Origin: JAAEUB01 sp964550345
GTDB taxonomy: Bacteria > Pseudomonadota > Alphaproteobacteria > Rhodobacterales > Rhodobacteraceae
NCBI GenBank assembly: GCA_964550345.1
Contig: CAZJYZ010000003.1
Coordinates: 1-64,000 of the forward strand
DNA: 64,000 bases
Direction of reading: 5' to 3'
The translations under genes were made by a program, and so were the position numbers. Below, one piece after another: positions 42,068 to 50,582 of this stretch. Below the pieces are notes generated by a model. It saw only the letters and a list, made by a program, of their open reading frames with translations. It did not search any database and was not told where the DNA came from. Position 1 is the first letter of the stretch. Every line of letters starts with the position of its first letter.

Positions 42068-42082
42068 GAACTTCTGAAGTTC
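42068..42082. other. Palindrome after the thioesterase gene
   Basis: GAACTTC-T-GAAGTTC is a perfect seven-bp palindrome with a one-base centre, in the 166-bp gap before the ABC ATPase gene. There is no T run, so it is not a standard terminator. It could be an operator for the ABC genes. Confidence 0.5.
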
Positions 42083-42202
42083 CGACAAATACCGGAAGCA
42101 ACGCAATACCGGGTTGGCCATTTAATGTAAATCTGCTCGCTGGTCTACCATTGCATACAGGTTGAAAGAGAATATGTTCTTCCTGCGTACAGGGAGAGTA
42201 TC

Positions 42203-43141
42203 ATGTCGGCAATTGTATCCGTCGAAGGGCTGCAAAAGACCTATGAGGGTGGGTTTGAGGCGCTCAAGCCGATGTTTCTTGACATTGAAGAAGGTGAAAT
42301 ACTGGCCCTGCTTGGTCCCAATGGGGCGGGTAAAACAACACTGATCTCAATCATTTGCGGTATTACCAACCCCAGTGCCGGGGCGGTCAGCGTCGGTGGT
42401 TTCGACACAATACGTGATTACCGCCAAGCACGCTCACTCATCGGGCTGGTGCCGCAAGAAGTCAGTCTGGAACCGTTCGAGACTGTGTTGAACACCGTAC
42501 GGTTCACAAGGGGGCTGTTCGGCAAGCCCCGCGATGATGCCCATATCGAAAAAATTCTGCGCCAGCTTAGCCTCTGGGATAAACGCGGCGAACGTATCAT
42601 GGCCTTGTCGGGTGGCATGAAGCGCCGGGTGTTGATCGCCAAGGCACTTAGCCACGAGCCGCGTGTTTTGTTCCTTGATGAACCAACGGCGGGGGTCGAT
42701 GTGGAACTGCGCAAGGATATGTGGGAGATTGTGCGCAATCTGCGTGCGGACGGCGTTACCATCATCCTGACCACGCATTACATCGAAGAGGCCGAGGCAA
42801 TCGCCGACCGGATCGGGGTAATCAACAAGGGACAGTTGTTGTTGGTTGAAGAGAAGAAAGCCCTGATGGCCCGGATGGGGAAAAAAGAGCTGCGGGTGGA
42901 TCTGGCTGCCCCGCTAACGTCAATTCCCAAAGCGCTGGGCGCTTATAATCTGGCGCTGACCGAGGAAGGCGGCCTGCTCTATACCTATGACACGGCGGCC
43001 GAAAAAACCGGCATCACCGATCTGCTGGCCGATCTGCGCAAAGCTGACCTGCATATGACAGACTTGGATACGCGCCAAAGCTCGCTTGAGGATATCTTTG
43101 TCGATCTGGTGGCTGATACAAAAGAAGGAGCGGCGGTATGA
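42203..43141 (+). CDS. ABC-2 type transporter, ATP-binding protein
   Basis: The 312-residue product has YEGGFEALKPMFLDIEEGEILALLGPNGAGKTT (Walker A), MALSGGMKRRVLIAKALSHEPRVLFLDEPTAGVD (signature and Walker B), and TTHYIEEAEAIADRIGVI (H-loop). It has the C-terminal extension typical of the CcmA/DrrA/NodI drug- and polysaccharide-export branch. AGGGAGAG precedes the ATG at 42203. It overlaps the permease gene by four bases. Confidence 0.92.
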   Translation: MSAIVSVEGLQKTYEGGFEALKPMFLDIEEGEILALLGPNGAGKTTLISIICGITNPSAGAVSVGGFDTIRDYRQARSLIGLVPQEVSLEPFETVLNTVRFTRGLFGKPRDDAHIEKILRQLSLWDKRGERIMALSGGMKRRVLIAKALSHEPRVLFLDEPTAGVDVELRKDMWEIVRNLRADGVTIILTTHYIEEAEAIADRIGVINKGQLLLVEEKKALMARMGKKELRVDLAAPLTSIPKALGAYNLALTEEGGLLYTYDTAAEKTGITDLLADLRKADLHMTDLDTRQSSLEDIFVDLVADTKEGAAV

Positions 43142-43899
43142 ACTGGCAGGCGATCAAAGCTATCTACCTTTTTGAGATGAACCGGACCTTCAGGACATTA
43201 GGTCAAAGCATTGTCAGCCCGGTTCTTTCAACCTCGCTTTATTTCGTTGTTTTCGGCGCCGCCATCGGCAGCCGTATAGATCAGGTTGAAGGTGTTTCTT
43301 ATGGTGCATTCATCGTGCCGGGTCTGATCATGCTGACGGTCCTGACGCAGTCGGTTTCAAATGCCAGTTTCGGCATCTACTTCCCAAAATTCATCGGCAC
43401 AATTTATGAACTTTTGTCGGCCCCGGCGTCGTTCTATGATATCGTCATAGGGTATGTCGGTGCGGCGGCAACCAAGGCGCTTGCCATTGGCCTGATCATA
43501 CTGGCGACGGCAAATCTCTTTGTTGATATCTCGATAGCGCACCCGTTCTGGATGCTTGGGTTTCTGGTTATGACTTGTTTCAGTTTCGCGCTGTTCGGGT
43601 TCATCCTGGGTATCTGGGCGCAGAACTTTGAGCAATTACAGCTTGTCCCATTATTGGTAATCACACCGTTGGTATTCCTCGGCGGTAGCTTTTATTCGAT
43701 CTCGATGTTGCCCCCAGTTTGGCAGACTGTCACGATGTTTAATCCCGTGGTCTATTTGGTTTCAGGCTTTCGTTGGTCGTTCTTTGGTATGGCAGATGTT
43801 TCGGTGGCATATTCGCTGTTTGCGATCGGCCTGTTCACAATGCTGTGCCTGGGCATGATCGCCTGGATTTTCCGCACTGGATACCGGTTGCGTAGTTGA
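43138..43899 (+). CDS. ABC-2 type transporter, permease
   Basis: The 253-residue product has six hydrophobic segments and the ABC2-membrane pattern VSPVLSTSLYFVVFGAAIGSRI, YGAFIVPGLIMLTVL and PLVFLGGSFYSISMLPPVWQTV. It overlaps the ATPase gene by ATGA. Together they would form an exporter of unknown substrate. Gene order puts it after the box genes, but the 166-bp gap leaves a separate transcript possible. Confidence 0.92.
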   Translation: MNWQAIKAIYLFEMNRTFRTLGQSIVSPVLSTSLYFVVFGAAIGSRIDQVEGVSYGAFIVPGLIMLTVLTQSVSNASFGIYFPKFIGTIYELLSAPASFYDIVIGYVGAAATKALAIGLIILATANLFVDISIAHPFWMLGFLVMTCFSFALFGFILGIWAQNFEQLQLVPLLVITPLVFLGGSFYSISMLPPVWQTVTMFNPVVYLVSGFRWSFFGMADVSVAYSLFAIGLFTMLCLGMIAWIFRTGYRLRS

Positions 43900-43972
43900 A
43901 ACCGGGCCACAGGCCAGAGGTCATTCACATGCGACCCTTGTTCCCGGCCCTGTGGCGCTCTACATCAGGCTG

Positions 43973-44770
43973 ATGAAACGTTGGATCCCATTTTTGAAGT
44001 CGTCCCCCAAGGTAGCGGTTATCCGTCTGGCCGGGGTCATCGCCACAGGTTCGCGTGGCTCGCTGAATGACGCTGCCCTGGCCCCCATCATTGAACGTGC
44101 TTTTAAGCGCGGCAAGCCCGATGCCGTGGCATTGGTGATCAACTCCCCCGGCGGCTCGCCCGTACAATCAAGCTTGATTGCTGGCCGTATTCGCAGGCTG
44201 GCGCTGGAAAAAGAGGTGCCGGTTACCGCCTTTGTCGAGGATGTGGCTGCATCCGGTGGGTATTGGCTTGCTACTGCAGGGGATGAAATAATCATAGACG
44301 AAAGCTCGATAGTCGGATCAATCGGTGTCATTTCCGCAAGCTTTGGCTTTCACGAGTTTCTGACCCGTCACGGGGTTGAACGCCGTGTTTACACGGCTGG
44401 CAAGACCAAAAGCATGCTGGATCCTTTTCAGCCGGAAAAGCCCGCCGACGTAAAACGGTTGAAGGCGCTACAGGGCCAGATACATGAAACTTTCATTGCC
44501 CAGGTGAAAACACGCCGTGGCAGTAAGCTGGCCGAGGGTAAAGACCTGTTCACTGGGGATATATGGGTGGGTCAGCATGCCATCGATGATGGGCTGGCAG
44601 ATAGGATCGGCCATATAGTGCCGGTTATGAAGGAACGTTATGGTGACAAGGTGAAATTCCTCACCTACGGCCCTAAACGGTCAGTCCTGCAAAGATTTGG
44701 CGCAAGGGTGATGGGCGAGGCTTTGGCGAGTGTCGAAGAACGTGCCGAATATGCGCGGTTTGGACTGTAA
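43973..44770 (+). CDS. S49-family signal-peptide peptidase-like protease (SppA/SohB type)
   Basis: The product is 265 residues from the ATG at 43973 (MKRWIPFLK); the GTG at 43952 is weaker. INSPGGSP, VEDVAASGGYWLATAGDEI with the catalytic serine in ASGG, and TAGKTKSMLDPFQP with the candidate catalytic lysine match S49 peptidases. This short single-domain form cuts membrane-bound peptides. It is directly followed by a tiny membrane zinc-ribbon protein. There is only a weak hydrophobic N-terminus, no clear signal peptide. Confidence 0.88.
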   Translation: MKRWIPFLKSSPKVAVIRLAGVIATGSRGSLNDAALAPIIERAFKRGKPDAVALVINSPGGSPVQSSLIAGRIRRLALEKEVPVTAFVEDVAASGGYWLATAGDEIIIDESSIVGSIGVISASFGFHEFLTRHGVERRVYTAGKTKSMLDPFQPEKPADVKRLKALQGQIHETFIAQVKTRRGSKLAEGKDLFTGDIWVGQHAIDDGLADRIGHIVPVMKERYGDKVKFLTYGPKRSVLQRFGARVMGEALASVEERAEYARFGL

Positions 44771-44935
44771 ATGGTCATCAAGGGCATCTTTCTGTTTCTT
44801 GCGTTCATGCTGGTTCTGGCGATGTTCGGTCGCTTACGCTATCCCGGTCAGAAGAAGTTAGAGGCGATGAAATGCCCACGTTGCGGGCGCCACAGGATTG
44901 GCAAGAGCCGCTGTGATTGTGACCGGAAGGGCTGA
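44771..44935 (+). CDS. 54-residue membrane protein with a C-terminal zinc ribbon
   Basis: This frame starts with the ATG directly after the peptidase stop (44768-44770) and ends at TGA 44933-44935. Residues about 3-20 (IKGIFLFLAFMLVLAMFG) form a membrane segment. The cytoplasmic tail contains CPRCGRHRIGKSRCDCDR, four cysteines likely to bind zinc. The abutting stop and start suggest coupling with the peptidase gene, and the next gene starts three bases later. It is too short for usual gene prediction. No family name is assigned. Confidence 0.7.
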   Translation: MVIKGIFLFLAFMLVLAMFGRLRYPGQKKLEAMKCPRCGRHRIGKSRCDCDRKG

Positions 44936-44938
44936 GTT

Positions 44939-45907
44939 TTGGACCTGATCTATGCCACCCTTGGATTGGTGATCTTGCTGCTTGCCGGTGATGCACTGGT
45001 GCGTGGGGCCGTGAACCTTTCCTTGCGCATGGGCGTGCCGGCGCTGATTGTATCGCTAACTATTGTCGCCTTTGGTACATCGGCGCCTGAACTGCTGATC
45101 GCTATTCAGGCCATACATGACGGTGTGCCGGGGCTGGCTATGGGCAATGTGGTAGGCTCAAATACTGCGAATGTATTACTGGTTTTAGGGGTGCCCGCTT
45201 TGATGTCGGGGCTGGACACCAGCACTTGTGAAACCCGGCGAAATTACCTCACCATGATGGCGGCAACCCTGCTGTTCACCGCTCTGTCATTCTACGGCGT
45301 TATAAGCTGGATGCAGGGTCTGGTCTTGCTGGCGGGTCTTGCGCTTATGCTGGGCTCAGCCTTTCGCGAGGCAAGCGCGCACCGCCGCAAATTGCAGGAA
45401 GAAGCTTTAGCGGTAGAAGAGCTGGAAGATGTTGAGGGCGCCGATCCCGATATGCCCGGTTGGCGCATCGCCATGTTCCTCGTGTTGGGCTTGGTCGGCT
45501 TGCCGTTGGGTGCCAGCCTTTTGGTCGACGCTTCAACCTCTATTGCACGGCATTTCGGGGTTTCCGAAACCATTATCGGCCTGACATTAGTGGCGCTTGG
45601 CACTTCCTTGCCCGAGCTTGCGACGACTGTGATGGCAGCGATGCGAAACCATGCCGAAGTAGCAATTGGCAACGTCATTGGTTCCAACATGTTCAATCTT
45701 CTGGCCATTATCGGGGTCGCCAGCTTTGTCGGACCTATCCCGGTTGAGCCGGGAATACTGTTTTTCGATATCTGGGTTATGATCGGGGCGTCATTGTTAC
45801 TTGCCCCATTCGTGTTCCTGAAATGGCATATGGGGCGGGGTTGGGGCGTAGTCTTTACGGCGCTTTACCTGGGTTATGTCGTCGTCTTGCTGGGGTCACA
45901 GGTATGA
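44939..45907 (+). CDS. Calcium/sodium exchanger, CaCA family (YrbG-like)
   Basis: The 322-residue product starts with TTG at 44939. It has about ten hydrophobic segments and the two inverted alpha repeats of the CaCA family: GTSAPELLIAIQAI with GNVVGSNTANVLLVLG, and GTSLPELATTVMAA with GNVIGSNMFNLLAIIG. Between them is an acidic cytoplasmic loop (EELEDVEGADPD). It exchanges Ca2+ for Na+ across the inner membrane. The stop overlaps the SDR start by four bases. Confidence 0.9.
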   Translation: MDLIYATLGLVILLLAGDALVRGAVNLSLRMGVPALIVSLTIVAFGTSAPELLIAIQAIHDGVPGLAMGNVVGSNTANVLLVLGVPALMSGLDTSTCETRRNYLTMMAATLLFTALSFYGVISWMQGLVLLAGLALMLGSAFREASAHRRKLQEEALAVEELEDVEGADPDMPGWRIAMFLVLGLVGLPLGASLLVDASTSIARHFGVSETIIGLTLVALGTSLPELATTVMAAMRNHAEVAIGNVIGSNMFNLLAIIGVASFVGPIPVEPGILFFDIWVMIGASLLLAPFVFLKWHMGRGWGVVFTALYLGYVVVLLGSQV

Positions 45908-46689
45908 GCGCCGGGCGCGCTCTGATCACCGGCGCTGGCGCGCGTCTGGGGCAGGCCATGGCACTTTTTCTGGCGGGTCGTGGTTTTGATGTGGCGGTGC
46001 ATTATGCAAGCTCGGCAAAAGGTGCGCAGGAAACTGTTCAGGGTGTGAAGCAGGCTGGTCAGCTTGGTGTCTCTTTGCAGGCCGATCTTTTGGACCCAAA
46101 GGCGGTTGAGGCACTTGTCCCGCATGCGCGTGAGGCACTGGGCGGTCCTTTGACCCTGCTTATCAACAATGCCTCGATCTTTGAATATGACACGCTTGAG
46201 AGCGCCACGACGGAAAGCTGGGAACGTCACATTGGCAGTAATTTGCGCGCCCCCTTTTTCCTGACGCAAGCCTTTGCCGCGCAAGCACCCAAAGAAACCT
46301 CGGATGAGGCAGGTGAGGCCATCGCGACGGCGCTGGTGGTGAATATGATTGACCAGCGGGTGAAGAAACTCACACCGGAATTCATGACGTATTCGCTGGC
46401 CAAAGCCGGGCTTTGGGCGATGACGCAGACCACTGCGCAGGCGCTTGCACCGGGTATCCGCGTTAACGCCATTGCCCCGGGTCCCACCATGATTGGCGCG
46501 CGTCAGTCGCAGGGGCATTTTGATCGCCAGCGACAAAATACAATTCTAAAGCGCGGCGCCAATCCAAGTGACGTGAACGGTGCGCTGGGATATTTCCTTG
46601 ATGCGCCTTCTGTTACCGGACAGTTGATCGCGGTTGATGGCGGGCAGCATCTGGGCTGGAAAACCCCTGATATTCTGGGCGTCGAGTAA
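45904..46689 (+). CDS. Short-chain dehydrogenase/reductase, possibly pteridine reductase-like
   Basis: The product is 261 residues from the ATG at 45904, overlapping the exchanger stop (ATGA). The cofactor fold is ALITGAGARLGQAMA. The active-site Tyr-Lys is in YSLAKAG, after a MIDQ stretch, and NAIAPGP follows. The NNASIFEYD segment resembles PTR1/FolM-like pteridine reductases, so tetrahydrofolate or tetrahydromonapterin synthesis is possible. The substrate is inferred. Confidence 0.8.
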   Translation: MSAGRALITGAGARLGQAMALFLAGRGFDVAVHYASSAKGAQETVQGVKQAGQLGVSLQADLLDPKAVEALVPHAREALGGPLTLLINNASIFEYDTLESATTESWERHIGSNLRAPFFLTQAFAAQAPKETSDEAGEAIATALVVNMIDQRVKKLTPEFMTYSLAKAGLWAMTQTTAQALAPGIRVNAIAPGPTMIGARQSQGHFDRQRQNTILKRGANPSDVNGALGYFLDAPSVTGQLIAVDGGQHLGWKTPDILGVE

Positions 46690-46974
46690 CCGGCCGTACG
46701 AACTTGTGCACGTGAGGTCTCCAAATTTTTCGCCTGCCAAATTTTTGCCATGATTTCAAGTATTTACAATTTCTAAACAAAAGTTTGGTTTAAAAACAAT
46801 GGCTTAATAATGTGCTTAAAAAATAGGCAAACCGGCAAAGTCCGCCTGAAACAAGGATAATTTCCGGGTGGCACAAACTTGTGCCCATACTTATCCACAG
46901 AGAATGTGGGCATGTTTTTCCTTGCTAAAAGTAGGTTTTAATAGCAGGCAGACGGGAATCATAAAGAGCTAGGT
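46690..46974. promoter_or_regulatory. A+T-rich uvrC upstream region with a consensus DnaA box
   Basis: The region is clearly A+T-rich against its surroundings (runs of TTT, AAA around 46720-46820). It contains TTATCCACA at 46891-46899, an exact DnaA-box consensus, framed by TGCCCA at 46882-46887 and its reverse complement TGGGCA at 46907-46912. A GCACAA-AC-TTGTGC palindrome lies at 46871-46884. With one consensus box and no oriC neighbours, an origin is not claimed. A DnaA-controlled promoter for uvrC is possible. Confidence 0.45.
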
Positions 46975-48852
46975 ATGAATACTGAAAGCGAACAGGAGAA
47001 AGCCGATAGCCCAGCACTGGGCTTTGACGTTGTGGCTTCCTACCTGCGCGTCCTTGATAACTCGCCCGGTGTGTATCGTATGCTCGATGCTCAGGGGCGC
47101 GTGCTGTATGTAGGAAAAGCCCGGTCGCTGAAGAAGCGTGTTTCAAGTTATGCAAAGCCGAAAGGGCACACGGCGCGCATTTTGCGGATGATCAGTCAGA
47201 CCGCTTCGATGATGTTCCTGACGACCCGCACGGAAACTGAAGCTCTGCTGCTTGAGCAAAACCTGATCAAGCAGCTTAAACCTCATTTCAATGTGCTGCT
47301 GCGGGACGACAAAAGTTTTCCAAATATCCTCGTGACCAAGGATCACCCCTATCCGCAAATCAAAAAGCACCGCGGGGCGAAAAAACAGAAGGGCGCTTAT
47401 TATGGCCCCTTTGCTTCGGCTGATGCGGTTAATCGAACCCTAAACCAGCTGCAAAAGGTTTTCCTTTTACGCAATTGTACAAACGCGACCTTTGATGCCC
47501 GTTCGCGGCCATGCCTTCTATATCAAATCAAGCGCTGTGCCGGTCCCTGTGTTGGCAAGATTTCCGAGCAAGACTACGCGGCACTGGTCGAAGATGCTGA
47601 AAGCTTTCTGACCGGCAAAAGTACCCGCGTTCAAACCGCACTTGCCGAAGATATGGCTGAGGCTTCGGCCGCAATGGAGTTTGAGCGCGCGGCCATCCTG
47701 CGCGATCGTATCCGTGCCCTGACACAGGTCCAGCAAGCACAGGGCATTAACCCACGTGGTGTTGCCGAGGCCGATGTCATAGCGCTTCATATGGAGGGCG
47801 GGCAGGCTTGCGTTCAGGTGTTCTTTATCCGCGCTAATCAGAACTGGGGTAACCGTGATTTTTATCCTCGTACCGGCGCCGGGGCTGGTGCGGGTGAAGT
47901 TCTGCAGGCTTTCGTCGGGCAATTCTACGACAAAAAAGAACCACCGCGCCTGATCCTTCTGTCGAACCCTCTTGATGACCATGATCTGATGGAGGAGGCC
48001 TTGAGCCAGAAGGCCGGGCGTAAGGTCGAGCTTGCAGTGCCTCTGCGCGGCGAAAAGCATGAATTGGTAACCGGTGCCCAAAGGAATGCCCGCGAAAGCC
48101 TTGGCCGCAAACTGGCGGAGACCGCGACACAGGCGAAACTTCTCAAAGGGCTGGCCGAGGCTTTTGACCTGCCTGTGCCACCATCCCGGATTGAGGTCTA
48201 CGATAACTCGCATATCCAGGGCGCGCACGCGGTTGGCGCCATGATCGTGGCGGGGCCGGAGGGCTATATGAAAAGCCAGTACCGCAAGTTCAATATCAAA
48301 GGGCAGGATCTGACCCCGGGCGATGATTTCGGCATGATGAAAGAGGTTTTGACACGGCGGTTCAAACGACTGCTGAAGGAAGACCCCGATCGTAAGGGTG
48401 ATAGCTGGCCCGACCTGCTGCTTATCGACGGTGGGGCAGGGCAGGTCTCTGCGGTGGCCGGTATTATGGCCGAACTGGGGGTCGAAGGCATCGACATGCT
48501 GGGTGTTGCAAAAGGAGAGGATCGTGACGCTGGCAAAGAGGAATTTTACCGCAAAGGCAAACGCCCTTTTGCCCTTAGGATGAACGATCCGGTGCTATAT
48601 TTTGTGCAGCGTCTGCGGGACGAAGCGCACCGTTTTGCCATTGGTACCCACCGGGCCAAGCGGGCAAAAAGCATTGGAGCAACGCCGTTGGATGAAATTT
48701 CTGGGGTGGGGGCCGGTCGCAAACGCGCCTTGCTGGCTCATTTCGGCTCGGCCAAGGCAGTAAGCCGCGCCGGGCTTGAGGATCTGAAGGCTGTTGATGG
48801 TATTTCGGCCCGTCTGGCCGAAACGATTTATGGTTTCTTTCACAGCGATTAA
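46975..48852 (+). CDS. uvrC: Excinuclease ABC subunit C
   Basis: The 625-residue product has the GIY-YIG nuclease (GVYRMLDAQGRVLYVGKARSLKKRV, residues about 32-56), conserved LLLEQNLIKQLKPHFNVLLRDDKSFP, the UVR motif AMEFERAAILRDRI, the RNase H-like endonuclease (EVYDNSHIQGAHAVGAMI, DLLLIDGGAGQ) and C-terminal helix-hairpin-helix motifs. UvrC makes both cuts in nucleotide excision repair. The ATG at 46975 has only a weak ribosome site. Confidence 0.96.
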   Translation: MNTESEQEKADSPALGFDVVASYLRVLDNSPGVYRMLDAQGRVLYVGKARSLKKRVSSYAKPKGHTARILRMISQTASMMFLTTRTETEALLLEQNLIKQLKPHFNVLLRDDKSFPNILVTKDHPYPQIKKHRGAKKQKGAYYGPFASADAVNRTLNQLQKVFLLRNCTNATFDARSRPCLLYQIKRCAGPCVGKISEQDYAALVEDAESFLTGKSTRVQTALAEDMAEASAAMEFERAAILRDRIRALTQVQQAQGINPRGVAEADVIALHMEGGQACVQVFFIRANQNWGNRDFYPRTGAGAGAGEVLQAFVGQFYDKKEPPRLILLSNPLDDHDLMEEALSQKAGRKVELAVPLRGEKHELVTGAQRNARESLGRKLAETATQAKLLKGLAEAFDLPVPPSRIEVYDNSHIQGAHAVGAMIVAGPEGYMKSQYRKFNIKGQDLTPGDDFGMMKEVLTRRFKRLLKEDPDRKGDSWPDLLLIDGGAGQVSAVAGIMAELGVEGIDMLGVAKGEDRDAGKEEFYRKGKRPFALRMNDPVLYFVQRLRDEAHRFAIGTHRAKRAKSIGATPLDEISGVGAGRKRALLAHFGSAKAVSRAGLEDLKAVDGISARLAETIYGFFHSD

Positions 48853-48942
48853 GCTGCATAAGAGGTTCGGTCCGAAACGGGCGCTTCGGGGCGGGTGAGG
48901 ACAGAATTGCCCCGAAGGCCCCCTGATTCAGACCAGCACTGA

Positions 48943-49434
48943 TTAGCCGTCAGTGCTCATGTGGGTCATGTTACCAGGCATTGGTTGACGTTCGAGGTCC
49001 ACTGGGATTTCCAGTGTGATCTCGCCAGCCTGTTCAAATACCAGCGTTACGGTGATGAGGTTGCCGTGCTCCATCGGTGTGTTCAGCCCCATGAACATTA
49101 CATGGTCAGCTCCACGCATCAGCATATGGGTTTCGCCGGCAGGTATGGCAAAGCCACCTTCTACCTTGCGCATTTGCATGACGCCGCCTTCAGCCTCAAT
49201 ATGAGTGTGCAGTTCAACCACCTTCGAGATGTCCGAATAGGCTGCGATAAGCTGATCGGCTTCGTCTCCGGAATTGACGATCTTCATAAAGGCCGCCCCA
49301 GACATGGCGTTCATGCCGGATGAACGGGCATAGGGATCTTCGATGGAAATCTCGCTACCGGCGAAGACAGGTAAAGCTGTCAGGCCAAGGGATATGGCCA
49401 TTCCGGCCGTAAGTAGGGTGTTCTTGAAGGACAT
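48943..49434 (-). CDS. PCu(A)C-type periplasmic copper chaperone
   Basis: The 163-residue product has a signal peptide (MSFKNTLLTAGMAISLGLTALPVFA) and the PCu(A)C pattern: YARSS..., AFMKIVN, MQMRKVEGG, and AGETHMLMRGADHVMFMGL, with methionine and histidine copper ligands. Family members deliver Cu(I) to the CuA site of cytochrome oxidase. The start is ATG 49434 behind GGAGAA. A putative partner gene lies immediately upstream. Confidence 0.9.
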   Translation of the reverse strand: MSFKNTLLTAGMAISLGLTALPVFAGSEISIEDPYARSSGMNAMSGAAFMKIVNSGDEADQLIAAYSDISKVVELHTHIEAEGGVMQMRKVEGGFAIPAGETHMLMRGADHVMFMGLNTPMEHGNLITVTLVFEQAGEITLEIPVDLERQPMPGNMTHMSTDG

Positions 49435-49476
49435 GTGTATTCTCCTGATGTCCGAATTGGCTTGAAAATATAAGGT

Positions 49477-49818
49477 TCAAACCAGTGCGGGTGGCCCGCG
49501 GGCAGAAGGAGAAAGCTCAATTGATGTGGTGAATATTACCGGGTCCGCTGGGGAGATTTCCGCCAGCAGATGTGCCTCGTGCAGAGGCATTTCCGGCATC
49601 GTGAAATCAGCGGCAAAGATCGAGGCCCCGTCCGGGCAGACATGGGCGGTTTCGATCGGTTGCCCGTCGGGTCCAATGACGATTGTTGTCATCGAGACAC
49701 CCGCGCAAATGACGACTTCCATTCCGATATCAGAGTTTCCACCCCGTGCGTCAGCCAGCGTCAGGCTGGTGAATGCCAGAAGGAACGTTAGAACATATGC
49801 TGATATCAAACGCGTCAT
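49477..49818 (-). CDS. Secreted DUF2946-like protein next to the copper chaperone
   Basis: The 113-residue product has a signal peptide (MTRLISAYVLTFLLAFTSLTLADA) and cysteines in VICAGVSM and HVCPDGAS contexts, with a histidine-rich middle (AEISPADP...). The paired cysteines and position next to PCu(A)C suggest a copper-related role, resembling DUF2946. The family call is from memory and is moderate. The C-terminus is proline-rich. Confidence 0.65.
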   Translation of the reverse strand: MTRLISAYVLTFLLAFTSLTLADARGGNSDIGMEVVICAGVSMTTIVIGPDGQPIETAHVCPDGASIFAADFTMPEMPLHEAHLLAEISPADPVIFTTSIELSPSARGPPALV

Positions 49819-49906
49819 AGGTATCAGCTAATGCCTATATTCCGGCGGCGCAAGTGGACGAAAGCGCGCGGGTGAATTTTTTCTTTGGGGCTGCTAAGAT
49901 GCCTTT

Positions 49907-50182
49907 ATGACGACAGAAATCATAGATGAAACAACCGTAGGATTTCTGGGGGATGCACGGGTGGCAATGGGCAGTATTGTTCGGGAAGGAACTTATTTAT
50001 CACCCGATGGCAGCACCGCGCGGGGCGTGACCTGCTACCTCATTCCAATTGAGCCCGAGGGGGAAAGCATCCTTGTGGGCAAAGGCAGTATCGCCGAAAT
50101 TGATGGCGCTTTGTGGTTAGTAGAAGCAGTGGAAGTTGCAACTCCCGGTGATGGGGTCGTTCGCCTTAGGAAAATGGATTAA
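49907..50182 (+). CDS. Small cytoplasmic protein of unknown function
   Basis: The 91-residue product (MTTEIIDETTVGFLGDARVAMG...) appears beta-rich and acidic, with alternating hydrophobic strands (GVTCYLIPIEP, SILVGKGS, WLVEAVEVA). It has no signal peptide or membrane segment. It could be a beta-barrel or SH3-like protein. No family is recognised and no clear ribosome site was found. It is divergent from the copper-related pair and convergent with rpmB. Confidence 0.6.
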   Translation: MTTEIIDETTVGFLGDARVAMGSIVREGTYLSPDGSTARGVTCYLIPIEPEGESILVGKGSIAEIDGALWLVEAVEVATPGDGVVRLRKMD

Positions 50183-50221
50183 CCCGCGCTGCCATCACGA
50201 CCGTTCGCAGGGCGCAATGCT

Positions 50222-50256
50222 TCCTTAAAGAAAAGGGCGCCAGCATAGGCGCCCTT
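50222..50256 (-). terminator. Rho-independent terminator after rpmB
   Basis: Read on the minus strand, AAGGGCGCC at 50256-50248 pairs with GGCGCCCTT at 50241-50233 around a six-base loop, followed by TTTCTTTAAGG. It ends rpmB transcription and also flanks the plus-strand gene at 49907-50182. Confidence 0.85.
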
Positions 50257-50288
50257 CAGAAATTCTCAGTACTTTGCGTGATGTCGGC

Positions 50289-50582
50289 TTAGGCGTTGGC
50301 AGCGGCCTGAGCCTTGGCAATGTCCTTTTTGATCTTAAGGGCATTTGTCGAAAGCTCGCTGTCTTTCGCTTTAGCCATGAACGCATCCAGACCACCGCGG
50401 TGATCAACAGTGCGCAGGGCAGCTGCCGAGATACGCAGTTTGAAACCGCGGCCCAGTGTTTCGGACTGCAGGGTTACATCATTCAGGTTAGGCAGGAACC
50501 GGCGGCGGGTGCGGTTCTTGGCATGGCTGACATTGTTGCCCGTCATGGGGCCTTTTCCGGTCAGTTCGCAGCGGCGCGACAT
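50289..50582 (-). CDS. rpmB: 50S ribosomal protein bL28 (L28)
   Basis: The 97-residue product begins MSRRCELTGKGPMTGNNVSHAKNRTRRRF and continues LPNLNDVTLQSETLGRGFKLRISAAALRTVDHRGGLDAFM, diagnostic of bL28. The length is the longer alphaproteobacterial form. A promoter candidate is TTGACG/TATTGA at 50683-50711 with 17-bp spacing. Transcribed alone, ending in a terminator. Confidence 0.97.
   Translation of the reverse strand: MSRRCELTGKGPMTGNNVSHAKNRTRRRFLPNLNDVTLQSETLGRGFKLRISAAALRTVDHRGGLDAFMAKAKDSELSTNALKIKKDIAKAQAAANA

Noticed and set aside
46690..46974. Possible chromosomal or plasmid replication origin
   Set aside because: Only one consensus DnaA box and no dnaA, parAB, hemE, repABC or rnpA-type neighbours; treated as a regulatory region instead.
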